The notes beneath the pieces are model-generated. The model worked only from the letters and a program-made list of their open reading frames with translations. It did no database searches and was not told the DNA's origin. Positions 24,846 to 36,480 of a stretch of DNA of 64,000 nucleotides are shown here, one piece after another. Every line of letters begins with the position of its first letter. Position 1 is the first letter of the stretch. The position numbers and the translations under genes were made by a program. This DNA comes from Ceratotherium simum simum. Taxonomy: Eukaryota > Chordata > Mammalia > Perissodactyla > Rhinocerotidae. The stretch lies in NCBI RefSeq assembly GCF_000283155.1, contig NW_004454182.1:4121344-4185343 (forward strand). The letters run 5' to 3'.

Positions 24846-25185
24846 TGCCACTGTCAAATGAAAGATCCTAAACGTAACTTCATGCCAAATAGCTTCCACT
24901 GGCTCCTCTACACTCACTCTCCACCTGTTTGCATCCATTCCCAGGCTGCTCTGAGTTCCCGAGTTTCACCTATGTGGATTTATGACCTCACGAAACCACT
25001 CCACTGCCTGTCCCCGGGCACTCCTGTGGCTGGCCACGTCATATGACACTCTTCTTGTGGTTTCCCACCACCGCCTTGAAATACTTCCTTACTAGCCCCT
25101 TCTGAAATTAACCTAATTTGATGTGCCCTCTCTTTTTGCATATGGCACCCTCCTAACACTGATGCTTGAACAAGTGTTCCAAGTA
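24846..25185. other. Unidentified GC-richer insert inside the L1
   Basis: L1 endonuclease-region text stops near 24845 and L1 text resumes near 25195, but the 340 or so bases between do not resemble L1. The segment is clearly less AT-rich (for example ACTGCCTGTCCCCGGGCACT and GTGGCTGGCCACGTC) and ends in an A-rich TAAAATCAAAAACAAAA. That tail would fit a retroposed sequence, and TTATG occurs on both sides (24833-24837 and 25201-25205), a weak possible target duplication. An 86-codon frame (24786-25046) starts in L1 and has no recognised domain. Identity unknown. Confidence 0.5.
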
Positions 25186-25765
25186 AAATCAAAAACAAAA
25201 TTATGAAATATCAAACCTTGCACTGGTTGACAGTGGTAGTTAGAAGTAAATTTGGAGCATGAAATGCGTTAAGAAACAGAGAATTGGGGTCCAGCCCCTG
25301 TGGCGTAGTGATTAAGCGTGCGTGCTCCGCTGCTGGCGGCCTGGGTTTGGATCCCAGGCTGGCACTGAGGAACTGCGTGTCAGGCCATGCTGTGGCGGAG
25401 TCCCACATAAAGTGGAGGAATATAGGGACGGATGTTAGCTCAGGGCCAGTCTTCCTCAGCAAAAGGAGGAGGATTGGCATGGATGTTAGCTCAGGGCTGA
25501 TCTTCCTCACACACACACACAAAAAAAACAAATAATTGATAATAATTGTGTGAATATTCGAGTCAAGAAAACAGAAACATACATCAAATTATACCTAAAG
25601 AAATTAGAAATAAGGAAATAACTATAAAAGTAGCATTTAATAAATGTAAAACAAAACAACAGAGAGAGGATCAGTTAAGCCAAATACTAATTCTTTAAAA
25701 ATAAGAATAATTTTCACAAATAAAATGTCAAAAACAGAAGAATGAAATAACACACTAATTTGTTA
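25186..25765 (+). mobile_element. Old L1 LINE, right part (ORF2)
   Basis: ATGAAATATCAAACCTTGCA followed by GTAAATTTGGAGCATGAAAT corresponds to L1 ORF2 text ('acatatcaaaatttgtggga ... gggaaatttatagcactaaatgc'). After an ERE (25286-25529) it continues with AAATTATACCTAAAGAAATT and later CAAATACTAATTCTTTAAAA, which fits the next part of ORF2. Similarity fades after 25765, well before reverse transcriptase motifs. The pieces are collinear with the L1 at 22020-24845, so this is the same insertion. Confidence 0.65.
25286..25529 (+). mobile_element. ERE SINE, two 3' units, nested in L1
   Basis: Starts GGGGTCCAGCCCCTGTGGCG and carries head and two 3' units (GATGTTAGCTCAGGGCCAGT, GATGTTAGCTCAGGGCTGAT), a (CA)n stretch and an A8 tail. 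Flanks AACAGAGAATT and AACAAATAATT are similar, a decayed target duplication. Opposite-strand frames of 106 and 83 codons follow the SINE and are not genes. Confidence 0.92.
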
Positions 25766-26357
25766 ACAGTACTTTATTTCAGAGCTGGGTTATTAATTGG
25801 AGTGAGGTGAATTTTCCTTATGTTTTTAAAAAATTTTCAAATTTCCTACAAATGAATATTTCATACTACTTTGGTAATTGGAATAAAAGGTAAATAAACA
25901 TTGCTTGTATAAACTTGGTACAAAGTTTACTGGACGATCCAATGTGTCTACTTTGGTAAGAATTTTAACTCAAGTCAACAAGAATCTGTAGTATTATTAA
26001 TATGACATTTTCCATATCCTTGATAACAAAAAATTTATTATGCCTTTGTTAATCCACATTCTCTCAGGCATTCTTAAAGCCATCCCTCCCAATAAAACGA
26101 AAAAAAATTTGGGGAAGAATACACCAAAGACCCATACACTACTCTATTTAGTGCTGCCATATCAGTATCAAAAACAACAAAATATCATAGCAAGCTTCCA
26201 GCATAATTAATGGAGACTTGCACTAATCATTAAAATATCTAGTCAATAAAATTATAAATTTTCATATGCTGGAATCATAGATGATTCTAACAGTACAATG
26301 GTAAACATAAACTGTCTACTGTAACTTCTCAAAATAATTTTGTCCAAGCCAAAGATT

Positions 26358-26405
26358 TATAATATATATACACATATATATATACATCCCTTTATATATA
26401 TATAA
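26358..26405. repeat. (TA)n-rich patch
   Basis: TAATATATATACACATATATATATAC and TTTATATATATATAAAG tracts with short interruptions. Confidence 0.75.
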
Positions 26406-26809
26406 AGTTACAGGCTCTATTCAAGTTCTACAACTCTTGTTCAAATATAAATAAGGGCATAATTATTACTTTGGGTAATTCTACCATAATTGTATAAAGG
26501 TAGAAGCCATACGCTGATGTTATTTCTGATAGTCTCAGAAATGGTTAAATATGTAATTTTTGACCTAAACCATCTCAACTGCCTACAGATGAAATTAAAA
26601 AAATACAATTTCTAAGAAATATTTATTCGTATTAATACAAACAATAACATGGAGTCAAATGAAGAGTGAAGAAATGGACATTTGAAAATTTGAAGCCTGA
26701 GAGGATCTTTTGCCTCAGATTTCTAATTTAATATGTCTAAAGCAGTCTAATTTTATTTGTCCTAATTTGTTGCTGGTAGTAGAGTTACGCAGTGAACTGA
26801 TTTATGATA

Positions 26810-26842
26810 TTACTAGTTCAATTATAGAGTTACTAGTTCAAT
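26810..26842. repeat. Direct duplication, 20-bp period
   Basis: TTACTAGTTCAAT occurs at 26810-26822 and 26830-26842, separated by TATAGAG. Confidence 0.85.
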
Positions 26843-27684
26843 ATGTGTTTATAGATTCACATGATAAGGTGCCTACAAACAAAATAATCTATATAGTAGA
26901 ATTTATTTTTAACGTAAGCGTTTCAATATCATATTAAGAAAATTTATAAATATCGCTATGATGAAAATAAATATGAAGTTCATAACCTAATACTAGCAGC
27001 CAATATTTGAGTACTCAGAGGCCAGCTCTGTTTAATATATGAAACTAGTGCTTTTAAAGCTACTTTGTGAGAATGGTAATGTACTTTTTTTGTTACTTCA
27101 TTTCTAATACATTCTGGCAGCTTTCCATATTTTGGCAAGGGATCCTTTGAGATATTTTGTTCTTTGCCAAAAAGATAAATATATTGACATAGACTGGAAA
27201 AAAGATAAAATACAATAAAACCGTCTAAGGGAAGTGTGGATACATTCGAAGACTAGATTGATTTTTATGTAGAACAAACTAACAGTAAAAACAAAATCTA
27301 TATCACTGTCAGAAATGCTTTCGGGCTCATATTCTAGTATCGGTCTATTCTACCAGGAAGATGAAGGATCTAGCGTTACTCCCCACTTTGTATTATCACT
27401 TCAACTTGAATATGAGTGATTTCTTGGAAATCAGAATCGGAGCTTTATTTTAGTAACCATAGAGGAAAAATCACTTCTAGAAAGTCTGGAACCAAAATCC
27501 CAAATGAACATGTTTGGTGTGCCCAAACCACATACAGGGATTAAAGTTATTTCAAGGAAGAAGAAACATGCGTTGTGGGCACAAATACATGTAGATAGAG
27601 CCATAGTAAAAACTTAACAATGATCACAATTCTTGAAGAAATAATCAGTTTGAACATGGTGCAATATTAAGAAAAATAACCATA

Positions 27685-28004
27685 GGGGCCGGCCCCGTGG
27701 CTTAGCGGTTAAGTGTGCGTGCTCTGCTACTGGCGGCCCGGGTTCGGATCCCGGGAGCGCACAGACGCACCGCTTCTCTGGCCATGCTGAGGCGGCGTCC
27801 CACATACAGCAACTAGAAGGATGTGCAACTATGACATACAACTATCTACTGGGGTTTTGGGGAGAAAAAGGGGAAAAAAAAGGAGTATTGGCAATAGATG
27901 TTAGCTCAGAGCCAGTCGTCCTCAGCCAAAAGAGGAGGATTGGCATGAATGTTAGCTCAGGGCTGATCTTCCTCAAAAAAAAAAAAAGAAAGAAAAGAAA
28001 AGAA
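27685..28004 (+). mobile_element. Full-length ERE1-type SINE, recent insertion
   Basis: The least decayed ERE in the window. It starts GGGGCCGGCCCCGTGGCTTA, has an intact-looking head (GTTAAGTGTGCGTGCTC as A-box region, GGTTCGGATCCCGGG as B-box region), then a middle block CAGCAACTAGAAGGATGTGC followed by CTATGACATACAACTATCTA, two 3' units and an A13 plus (AAAGA)n tail. AAGAAAAATAACCATA occurs exactly at 27669-27684 and 28005-28020, a 16-base target duplication. The 75- to 89-codon frames here are by-products. Confidence 0.97.
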
Positions 28005-28020
28005 AAGAAAAATAACCATA

Positions 28021-29964
28021 AAATATTAGTGGAAAGGACCAAAATGCTTCTGTCCTTTACTCATTCTTTAAAGTGGGAATATTATTGTGGCACAAAATGA
28101 TCTTTTTGATGGTATGCAACATTCTTTTTTGAAACCCTCCCTGTAGATAACTCCAAAATTGTTAAAAGGCAGTTGTGTACAAAACAAATGGATATTCAAA
28201 ACGTTAGAAATTTTTTCAGCTTATTCTTGCTTTTGGTGCCTTTGACATTTGACTTAACTATTGCATCAAATAATCATTATTTTTATTTAACTTTCCTATA
28301 GAATAAATTGGAAGTAAAAAAGAAAATAGGTAAATTTCATCTTGCTTATTTTCAGGAACATTGGGAAGTTTCAATTATACTTTAGTAATCTATAATAACC
28401 TTATATTTTAGATCTTGATTTTCTTTTGCAGATGCACTGTTATAAAATTAAGCTAATAAATATATCTGTGTTAATAATATCTACAATTATCTAACTTTAT
28501 TGACAAAATAATGACCAATGTTTGAGATAATCATACTTCTCTTAGCAGCATTTTCTTTAAAAAAGGAACATATTGTTCATTATGAAATTCGTCACTTTTT
28601 TTAGATTTTGATTTTTTTAGGCAGAGATGATTCTAGTCAAAAGTTGAGATAGCTGAATTTTTATTTCAATCTTCTATTTCCCTACACTAAGAATCCATCT
28701 ACTCCTAGGTCTTTCTGATAAGTTCAAATACCTTTTTGGCTTTTCTCTTAAGAACAAATAATCATCTCTTAGCTCACTTGTCAGGTTGAAATTTAATTGA
28801 TAAATTAATATACACTTTTACTCTTAGCATAATATATTATCTTCCTGGAAAAAATTTGCATTTCAATTGAGGAAATTCTCCTTAATTATATATTTCCTGC
28901 AATCAAATATTTTGAAATACTATTGGATGTACTATATGCATAAGTGAGGTGAGGGGAATCTTACCTGAGACAAAATAGCAGGGAATCTTCCCACAGGATA
29001 AGTATTAATAGTGGGCAACACTGCCTCTCTTTCAAATTACCAAAATTAATTAAAAATTATTATTTTTCATGCTTGAAGCTCTATCAAAATACTGTCTTTC
29101 ATAATTCATTAGTTTTCTATGATCTCTTAAGAAATTGTATAGAATTATACTACAAAATTTTTGTCATATGTAAAGTGCTGTCATTAAATAAAGACTATTT
29201 AACAGACCTGCCATATAATAGAACACTATAATTATACAAACTTTTATTAAAATTTTAAAAGAAAGTTATTCACATGCCTTAAAACATGGTATGATTAAAT
29301 ATTCTAATATATTCAAAGCTACTGCACAACTTTTCTGGTCCATCAGAATATACAGAAATGCTTGATGAAAATGCTAAATATATATGGCATAGAGCTGGAA
29401 GGGACAAATGAATTTAAAGATGATATATTTTTGAAACACATATGTGGTTTTATACTATTTGGTTTTATTTATTAAAAATGGTGAAATGAACCAAGATTTT
29501 ATAACAGAAGTAATAATAATATTCTTCCTAATCATGTAAGGCATGTTGAAAACATTAGCCAATGAGTAAGCATTAATTAATTGAGCATTTACCTCCTCTC
29601 TTAACATTCCCAGAGCCAGATTACTTTTATCTCATGTCTAGAAAAATACAATCTAATTATGAGATATTTCCTAGCTCAGAAAATTCTGTATGCCACTCCT
29701 ATGCACACCTTCCCTAAGAACATCACAGATATCTCCAGTAACTCTAAATAAAGCACTATAAAGTCTATCCCTCACACAGACATTGCAGTCCTACAAGCCC
29801 TTCCCCCCAATACCGTTCCTGCCTTAACTCCCAACATTCCTGAAAAAGAACAGTGTTTTCCTCTAGTAACAGAATATCCACTTTTCCTTGCATTTGCATG
29901 GCACTTTCTGTCTGCTCAGTCAGTTGTACTTAAGATGCTTCTTCTGTCTAAAAAGGTACACATA
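28021..29964. other. AT-rich non-coding DNA
   Basis: No repeat or coding frame above 60 codons recognised. Some stretches (for example 28860-29100) are very AT-rich. Confidence 0.5.
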
Positions 29965-30345
29965 TTTACCAATCCAAATTCTAGTCATCTTTTAAGGCCC
30001 AGTTGAAACAACATCTATATGAAGTTACCGTAATCCATCTAGAAGTAACTTTTCCCTCCTTCTCTGTCCATTTTACGTTTACTATCACTCATAAGACGTT
30101 TACTAGAATATGCCTGAAAATATAGATATTTCTCTGCATGTCTTTATCTTAATATAATTAAGAACTGTGAGGACAAAAGCCTTGCAAGTTGTACCATATG
30201 TCAACTAAATGTTTCTCAAAGGAAGGCAAAGAAAAAAACAAAATTGGGCAACTAAATTATCACTTATACTTTAAAAGTGTTTATAACTGTCTATGGCACA
30301 TAGTAAGCATTTGATAAATTTCAGCTATTTTCATAATATTGCAGT
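29965..30345 (+). mobile_element. L2 LINE 3' region
   Basis: TTCTAGTCATCTTTTAAGGC, CCAGTTGAAACAACATCTAT, then TTAAGAACTGTGAGGACAAA and finally CTATGGCACATAGTAAGCAT with TTGATAAATTTCAGC follow the order of the L2 3' end ('actcatcctttaaggcccag ctcaaatgtcacctc ... tgagggcagg ... ggcacatagtaggcgctcaataaat'). Confidence 0.7.
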
Positions 30346-32447
30346 TAAAACCTATTTAGACACATTTTGAGAAACCGACATTCCTATGATTCTGCTTCCT
30401 TATGAGCTTTTCATTCAGAGCCATCCCTGGTAGAGGAAATCATAAGTTTCAGATGTTTATGCATTTTTGTTTTAGCTAAGTCACTACCTGGGGATGAAGT
30501 GGAAATGCTCAAATGATGAAGCCCCTTACTTTTCATTTCTTACACCATAGTGATTGTGTGATCGTTGTGGTGATCACACAAGATTATCCTCAGTATGCCT
30601 ATGGAAAAAAAAATTTAACAAATGGTGACACCTCTCATTTGTGGTCCAGACTTGACTCTTGTTTCTAGGTGGTTCTTAAAACAGTGCCACACTTCCTACT
30701 TGCTTTTGTACATCAAGCATATGTGGGGTGGGGCTATATAGTCTAGAAAGGAAAAATGCAACAAGTTTTCCATACTGGCACAGACTTCGACTCAGTGGAC
30801 ACTGCAAAAGAAGTGTCCTGGATTAATCCTCTCGAGGCTAATTTCATTGCTACTGTTGAATTTTCCTGACAGTGCTAGAATTTTATTACCACCATTTTTT
30901 TTCTGAATTATGTCAAGTATTTGCAAATGTAGAAGTAGGTATTGGTATAATATATTTCAGTGTTTTAAAAATAGCAAATTTTCTAAGCCCTTGAGAAAAC
31001 ACCTCTAAAAATCACTGAAGTCTAAAAATTGATATTCCTAGGTCAAAATAGAGCAAACTGGATATTATTTGCGAGTGCTTCCTCAACCCAATTTAAATTT
31101 GTCTATGACATTCACCCCACTTCATGAATGTGACGTGAGTCTAAGTGGTTTTTATACACTGGGATTATTTGACACAAAGATTTCCAGAGTTATTGCAGAC
31201 AACTACTGTGATTAAGTTATTGGTAAAATTCACGAGACCACACCAGCATAGCATCACAAATATTAGGTTAGAAAACTATTTATTGCATTCAAGAATGTGC
31301 AACTTAATTCTCTGACTGTCTTTAATTGGCTTAAAGTAGTTCCCTTCAAGAATCTTTAATAGAGAATACTCTGGAGAGAAAACAGAAGAAAATAGGAAGG
31401 AAGTCTATTGGAAGCAGCAGAAAGTGCAGTAACCTATTACACAGGGGAACCCGCTGTGTGCTATTCACAGGGCTCTTTGGGTAACGATTCCAAGAGGTGG
31501 CTGAAAACCATTCCTTAAAGATGCTCTCAGCTGAAACATCTTTATAGGAGTGACTGTGCAGAGAGAGTTACACCAGATGTAAAAATTTCACACCATCTGA
31601 CTGCACATAGCCTTATCCCTCTGAGAGTAAATAAACTAACTCAAGATTACTAGCAAATCTGGACCGTCCAGATGGCCCCAGCAGACACTTAATTGATAAG
31701 ACAAGGAAGCCACTATTATTTAGTATATTTTCTTTTTATTTTATGCCATCTTTTCATATACATGTTTACTGAATGAGCTGGAGTTGCAGGAATTAAAATA
31801 ATGAAACACTATCATTTTTCCTCATATCACTGTCTTTGAAACGTACAACAGTAGATCTCCCTTTCCTTCTTGGACAATATTTGTGGCAGATCCTGTAGCA
31901 TTTGTGGTTATTTTAGATATTAAAAGTCTAAATTTCAGATATCTAAAAGTAAAGTCTTATTCAAATCAAAGTGTGTATCTTTCATTCAATTCAGAGTTTC
32001 CTCTCTCTACCCCAAGTTGAAACTAACTAAGGTCCAGAACCTTGCATAAAGAAGGGATGCGTGGTCACTTTCTTCTGTGTTCTTTTTCTGACTCTTTTCT
32101 TCAATAACAATTATCCTTTCGTACTTCTCCTGCAGTCGTATTCAGGGGGGATAGTTTCTTAAAGATAAAGGCAAGGTCATAAATGACTAGTGTGTTTGCA
32201 ATCTGGCATTGGCGCCCTAGCTGTGTTAGAAGCCCAAATGTATCCCTATGTCACATGGGACTATTTTGGGGGTTCTTCTTAAACTCCGCCATGGGGAACT
32301 CCCACTGCCACATTCTGTGACGTTAACCAGCTGACTTTTATTCTCCCCTACTTTCCTGCTTGTAGTGCTGCACCCTAGCAAGACTCCTTCTGATGGTGTC
32401 AACTCATTCATCTTGCCACTGTAACCTTCACAATGATTCAGACCGCT
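30346..32447. other. Non-coding DNA of more balanced composition
   Basis: No gene recognised. Several parts (30400-30860, 31420-31700) have few homopolymer runs and no repeat signature, as old unique sequence would. A 94-codon reverse frame (32226-32510) contains poly-Asn/Lys from the GTT repeat and has no domain. Confidence 0.45.
30555..30580. repeat. 9-bp perfect inverted repeat, 8-nt loop
   Basis: TGTGTGATC (30555-30563) and GATCACACA (30572-30580) flank GTTGTGGT. The reverse complement is exact. Confidence 0.88.
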
Positions 32448-32478
32448 ATTGTTGTTGTTGTTGGTTTTTTTTTTTTTT
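32448..32478. repeat. (GTT)n plus T16 run
   Basis: TTGTTGTTGTTGTTGG is followed by an uninterrupted T run. It could be the reversed tail of a retroposon lying to the right, but no parent was recognised there. Confidence 0.8.
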
Positions 32479-34474
32479 CCAGTGTCCTGGTGGACCCAGA
32501 GGTAACACATTTGTGCCTTACCCTTTTTAATGGTTTTTCTTGATTCCTCTCTAATTCTCTATTATTTTACTCAGCTTCACTTTTTTAAAAACCTCCAAGC
32601 TGGAGTCACGCACCCTTGTACCCCAGGCTCTAGGATCTCTACATCAAATTCTCTGGTTTGTTGATCTAATTGATTTGAAAAAGCTGGAGGTGTGGGGAAG
32701 AAGTATAGAGCACTCTAACAATACTTTCTATAAATACTTCTATCTGTATATAAGATTTAGGTAAATGATGGGATGAAGGTTCAAGTTTTGGGCCAATTCA
32801 TTAGCAAATTCTGCATAGATAATAGAACAGTTCTCTTAGTTATATGAGGATATTTATCACCAATTGGTCCCAGCTTTGGATCTCAGTTAAAATTGAGGCA
32901 ACAGGGGAGGTCTCTTTTAACATCCTGTCACTTATACATTTCAATGGTATGCTAATCTACATGGCAAATACAGTTTTTTGTTGTTATTGTTTGTCTACTG
33001 TTTTTAGTTTGATATCATGTAATCCTTTATAAAGGCATTTAAGTATTGAAATATGGAACAAAATTCCCTTATTGTTCCTTAGAAAACATAATTAAGCACT
33101 TATCGGAGCTGAATTATTTTATATGACAAATCCCATACATCCTTCTTATTAAACAAAATCATAACCACATGCAGTAGTTCCTGGCCCATTCAGGAACACA
33201 CAAAATAGTTATCTTGGTTTGATAAGACAAGACATTACAAAAAACTAAATCAATGATCATAGCTCTGCATTGTAGCAAAACATACTGTAAAGAGGGAAAG
33301 GAGAAAGTTTTATATAAGGTTTCTATAGTAGGTAGTGGAATATTCCATTTTTTAGTCTATATGATTCAAAATGAGTTGTGAAAAATGCCCACAAGGCAGG
33401 CTGGTGGATTTCAGCTAGTTCACAATTGTGAAGAGAGTTTTCATGTGAATTTGCACAGGATTCAAAACACAGAGAGGAACTGGAGAGCCAGGTGACCAGA
33501 ATTCAAATATCTAAGTTCAAGAGTATGACCAAAATTAAGAAATATTAAAGCTATACCCAAACTAAGCAGATTATCAAATCCTGAGTGCAGAAATAGGGCT
33601 TTGTCTATTATCTATACATGTTTACTCAAACTATTTTGTATATACCAACTGTTTTATGGGTAAAGGCTGAATTCTGCAAAAGCCTGCCTTTTCTTCAAAT
33701 CAGTTTTCATATGCTGGCCTAATACAAAAGGATTCTAAATAATCTTTAGTCAGCAGTACATGATCATACATAAAAAAGCATTCTTTAAGGTTAAAACCAT
33801 TTTACTCCATATTGTGTTGTATATATTTAGCTTGATAGTCTTAATGAAACATATAATAATATTAAAAATTAACTAGAAAATCTTTTAAAAATTAATTTAT
33901 ATCCTCTCCAAGTCATTGTGACTTATGTTATGCAATAACTACATCTAATTCTAATCATACTGATTTATGATTAGAATGTGGCCATTGTACTTTGAAAGGC
34001 AAAATGATGCACTGATGATATGTGACACACTCACATATTTGATATATGGGACACTCACTATATAAGATTTGTTTATATAAAACTTACCTATATACAAAGG
34101 TTAAAAAAAGCAAATGGAACTTCTTGTATTATAAATTGAAAATTCCAAACACTGTATGTATGTTTAACAAAGATGCTATCAAAATTAATATTTTTTAAAT
34201 TAAATGAAATGCATTCAAATGGGAACATACTCTCTGATACATGCACACAGACACACAGATGCACATCCAGTCTCACAGCTATTGAAATTTACTATCTATT
34301 CATTTTTACTTATTATTCAGGTTTTACATTTTACACTATTCAGGTTTACTTCAAGAAACTTCAAACATTTAAACCCCCACTTTACCTATGAGATGAGTGA
34401 GTTAAGGTTAATTGAGTACTTCATTAAAGAAAGAGAAAATACTAAAGTATTAATTATATATAAAGCTGCAAACA
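32479..34474. other. Non-coding DNA, nothing identified
   Basis: No gene or repeat family recognised. Frames up to 72 codons at 32844-34391 are AT-rich. A 123-codon frame begins at 34204 and ends in the AT-rich tandem at 34575; its C-terminal half is translated simple sequence. Confidence 0.5.
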
Positions 34475-34563
34475 GTAATCTTGTTAAATATATCAGAATA
34501 TATATTATATATTTCGTATGTATTATAGAATATATATGTATATTTGTGTATACATGTATAAAT
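34475..34563. repeat. TA-rich low-complexity tract
   Basis: TATATCAGAATATATATTAT, TATTATAGAATATATATGTA and GTGTATACATGTATAAAT motifs. Very AT-rich, flanking the tandem duplication to the right. Confidence 0.8.
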
Positions 34564-34645
34564 TTTTATAAGTAAATAAATTTATATCTATTCATTTATA
34601 AATATTTTATAAGTAAATAAATTTATATCTATTTATTTATAAAAT
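34564..34645. repeat. 41-bp tandem duplication (2 copies)
   Basis: Copy 1 at 34564-34604 and copy 2 at 34605-34645 both begin TTTTATAAGTAAATAAATTT and continue ATATCTATT. They differ at one C/T position (TTCATTTATAA against TTTATTTATAA) and at the very end. The near identity suggests a recent event. Confidence 0.92.
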
Positions 34646-35299
34646 GTTTATGCATACTTCAACCCTTATTTATAAATACCTGACATTTCGTTTACCCATT
34701 CAGAACCCTATAAATACAATTGTTTCATCATTTGCTCGCCTGTATCTAGGCCTGACTTTAAAATTAACCTCTGACCTCTAAAATTAACAGGCTGCTTAAA
34801 AAAATCATAATTGGATATTTTGTTCTGATGTCATACCATGGTTATTAGCTTAGAAAATTAGAAAATATTATTAGCTTTCAGATATTTCAAATATTAAACT
34901 CATTGTGTTAGTCGAGAATTAGGAAAATGTTATTACTTTCATAATATCAGCTATATTGATGGCAACCTTCAACAAAACAGGATCTGTTTTATACTTTTGT
35001 TCAAAATTTTAGATATTTTTTCTGGGTGAAATATAAAAAGTGCACAGTAAACATAATTATTACTTGAGTGATAGCCATGACCTTTTTATTGTTAAATTTC
35101 CTTGAAAGAATGCTGGATCAGGAACTTATTCTTATTTGTAGTTATTTTTAAATAATTTCATGTTTAAAAACCTACATAAAGTCATGTATTCACTGTTTAA
35201 TGACTGTTTTTTATTCTGACAATGATGTGGTCTAGGTCATCAAAAACACCTTCTTGCTAAAATTCAAATATTTCCTGAATAAATTGTGATCATAATGCT
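34646..35299. other. AT-rich non-coding DNA
   Basis: No feature recognised. Confidence 0.5.
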
Positions 35300-36480
35300 T
35301 TCCCCTGCATTATTGGACTAGCTAGAAAGTAAAGGAACATACCAAAGATCAAAAACATGAATAAAAATAAGTGAAAATAATAACAGAAAGCTAGAACTGT
35401 AGTAGAAAGCAGAGGAGAGAAAGCAAACTGAAAAGGGATCCTTCTGCAGGCCAGTGATGACACCATGATAAGCTTTTGCAGTGGGCAAGGTATTGCAATA
35501 AAACCTGAAATTATCACTAAACCAGGATTCTGGAAGGAGACTAAAGTGTCTCCAGTTAATGGAGCATCTTGGATTCCAGAAAAGATGAACACAAACCCTC
35601 ACTGGAAGAAAACATTCACAGTTGAAGTCCTCAGATTTCTCACAGCTTAAGTTAAGAAAAAGTAGGAGCTGAGAATAAAAAATTATCAAAGAGGCAAGAA
35701 AAAAATCCTTGCTTTAGAATAAATGGAAATAATAAAGGACAGAATTACAATTATCATAAAAACATGAAATAGAGATTTTAAAAAGGAAATAAAAGATGGA
35801 ACAAAAAATAATAAGCAAGGAGTGACAACCTACCAAAAATGTCCAGACAGTTTGGAAAAAATAGCAATTTCAAAATGAAAAATAAAAATTTTGGTGTTAA
35901 AACTCAATGTATACTGAACACTTGGAAAAATACCACAAAAGAGAGATTGATGAACCAAAAGATATAGTTCATCAAATTTCTAGGCATACAGCCCAGAGAA
36001 CTAGATTGAGAGAAAATATTTTTTACAAAGTGATGAAGTATGGAATATAGAATGAGAAGGTCTACCATATGTCCAGATGGATATTCAAGTGGAGAAAATG
36101 CAATTGAATGGGAGAAATAATGGAACACAAATTGAGTGATACGTTTCCAGAACTGATTTTTAAATCTTCAGATATAGGAAGCATAGTATGTAGTAAATAG
36201 GGTAAGTGTATTTCAAAACCCTATTAAGACATAGCATAACAAAACTGAAGAAAACTCAAGATGAACGTACCAAACAGACAGGTGGATAGCAGAGATGATC
36301 TAAAGCCATGAAAATAGACTTGGCAGTACATTTCTCAGCAGCATTGATTGAACTCTAAGTTTATTCGGTAGGACGATATCTTTAAGGCAGTGAGGTAAAA
36401 TGTCAATCTAGAATTGTGTGCTGAGCAATCTTTTCAGGATGAGGGGGTTACAAGTCAGGTTCATATTAAAAAAATGAAAG
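35300..36480 (+). mobile_element. Old L1 LINE fragment (5'/ORF1 side)
   Basis: Later part: AATTGAATGGGAGAAATAAT, GATACGTTTCCAGAACTGAT, then ATTTCTCAGCAGCATTGATT and AATGTCAATCTAGAATTGTG (about 36331-36420) follow the L1 order of 'acttttccagaatt', 'cttctcagcagcaacaatg' and 'cctagaattctatacccag'. The left part is A-rich L1-like text without a diagnostic match. Two overlapping reverse frames of 100 and 123 codons (35290-35689) are antisense to this and have no domain match that I recognise. The extent of the L1 to the left is uncertain. Confidence 0.5.

Larger units (their letters stand above)
25770..27668. other. AT-rich non-coding DNA
   Basis: No gene or repeat family recognised, apart from simple-repeat patches at 26358-26405 and a short duplication at 26810-26842. 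A 75-codon frame (26710-26937) is AT-rich and featureless. Confidence 0.5.

Noticed and set aside
29385..29425. CATAGAGCTGGAAGGGAC, like the MIR3 end
   Set aside because: Only one 18-base phrase matches; the following bases diverge at once, so it is not enough for a feature.
32448..32478. T run as the tail of a reverse-strand retrocopy
   Set aside because: No recognisable gene-derived sequence to the right and no target duplication found.
32226..32510. 94-codon reverse frame with poly-Asn and poly-Lys
   Set aside because: The Asn and Lys runs are translated (GTT)n and T-run simple repeat; the rest has no domain.
34204..34575. 123-codon forward open frame
   Set aside because: Very rich in Ile, Tyr, Phe and Lys as expected of AT-rich DNA; its end runs into TA-rich simple sequence. 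No domain or splice context.
35290..35689. Two overlapping reverse frames of 100 and 123 codons
   Set aside because: They overlap in different frames, lie antisense to A-rich L1-like sequence and show no recognised domain.
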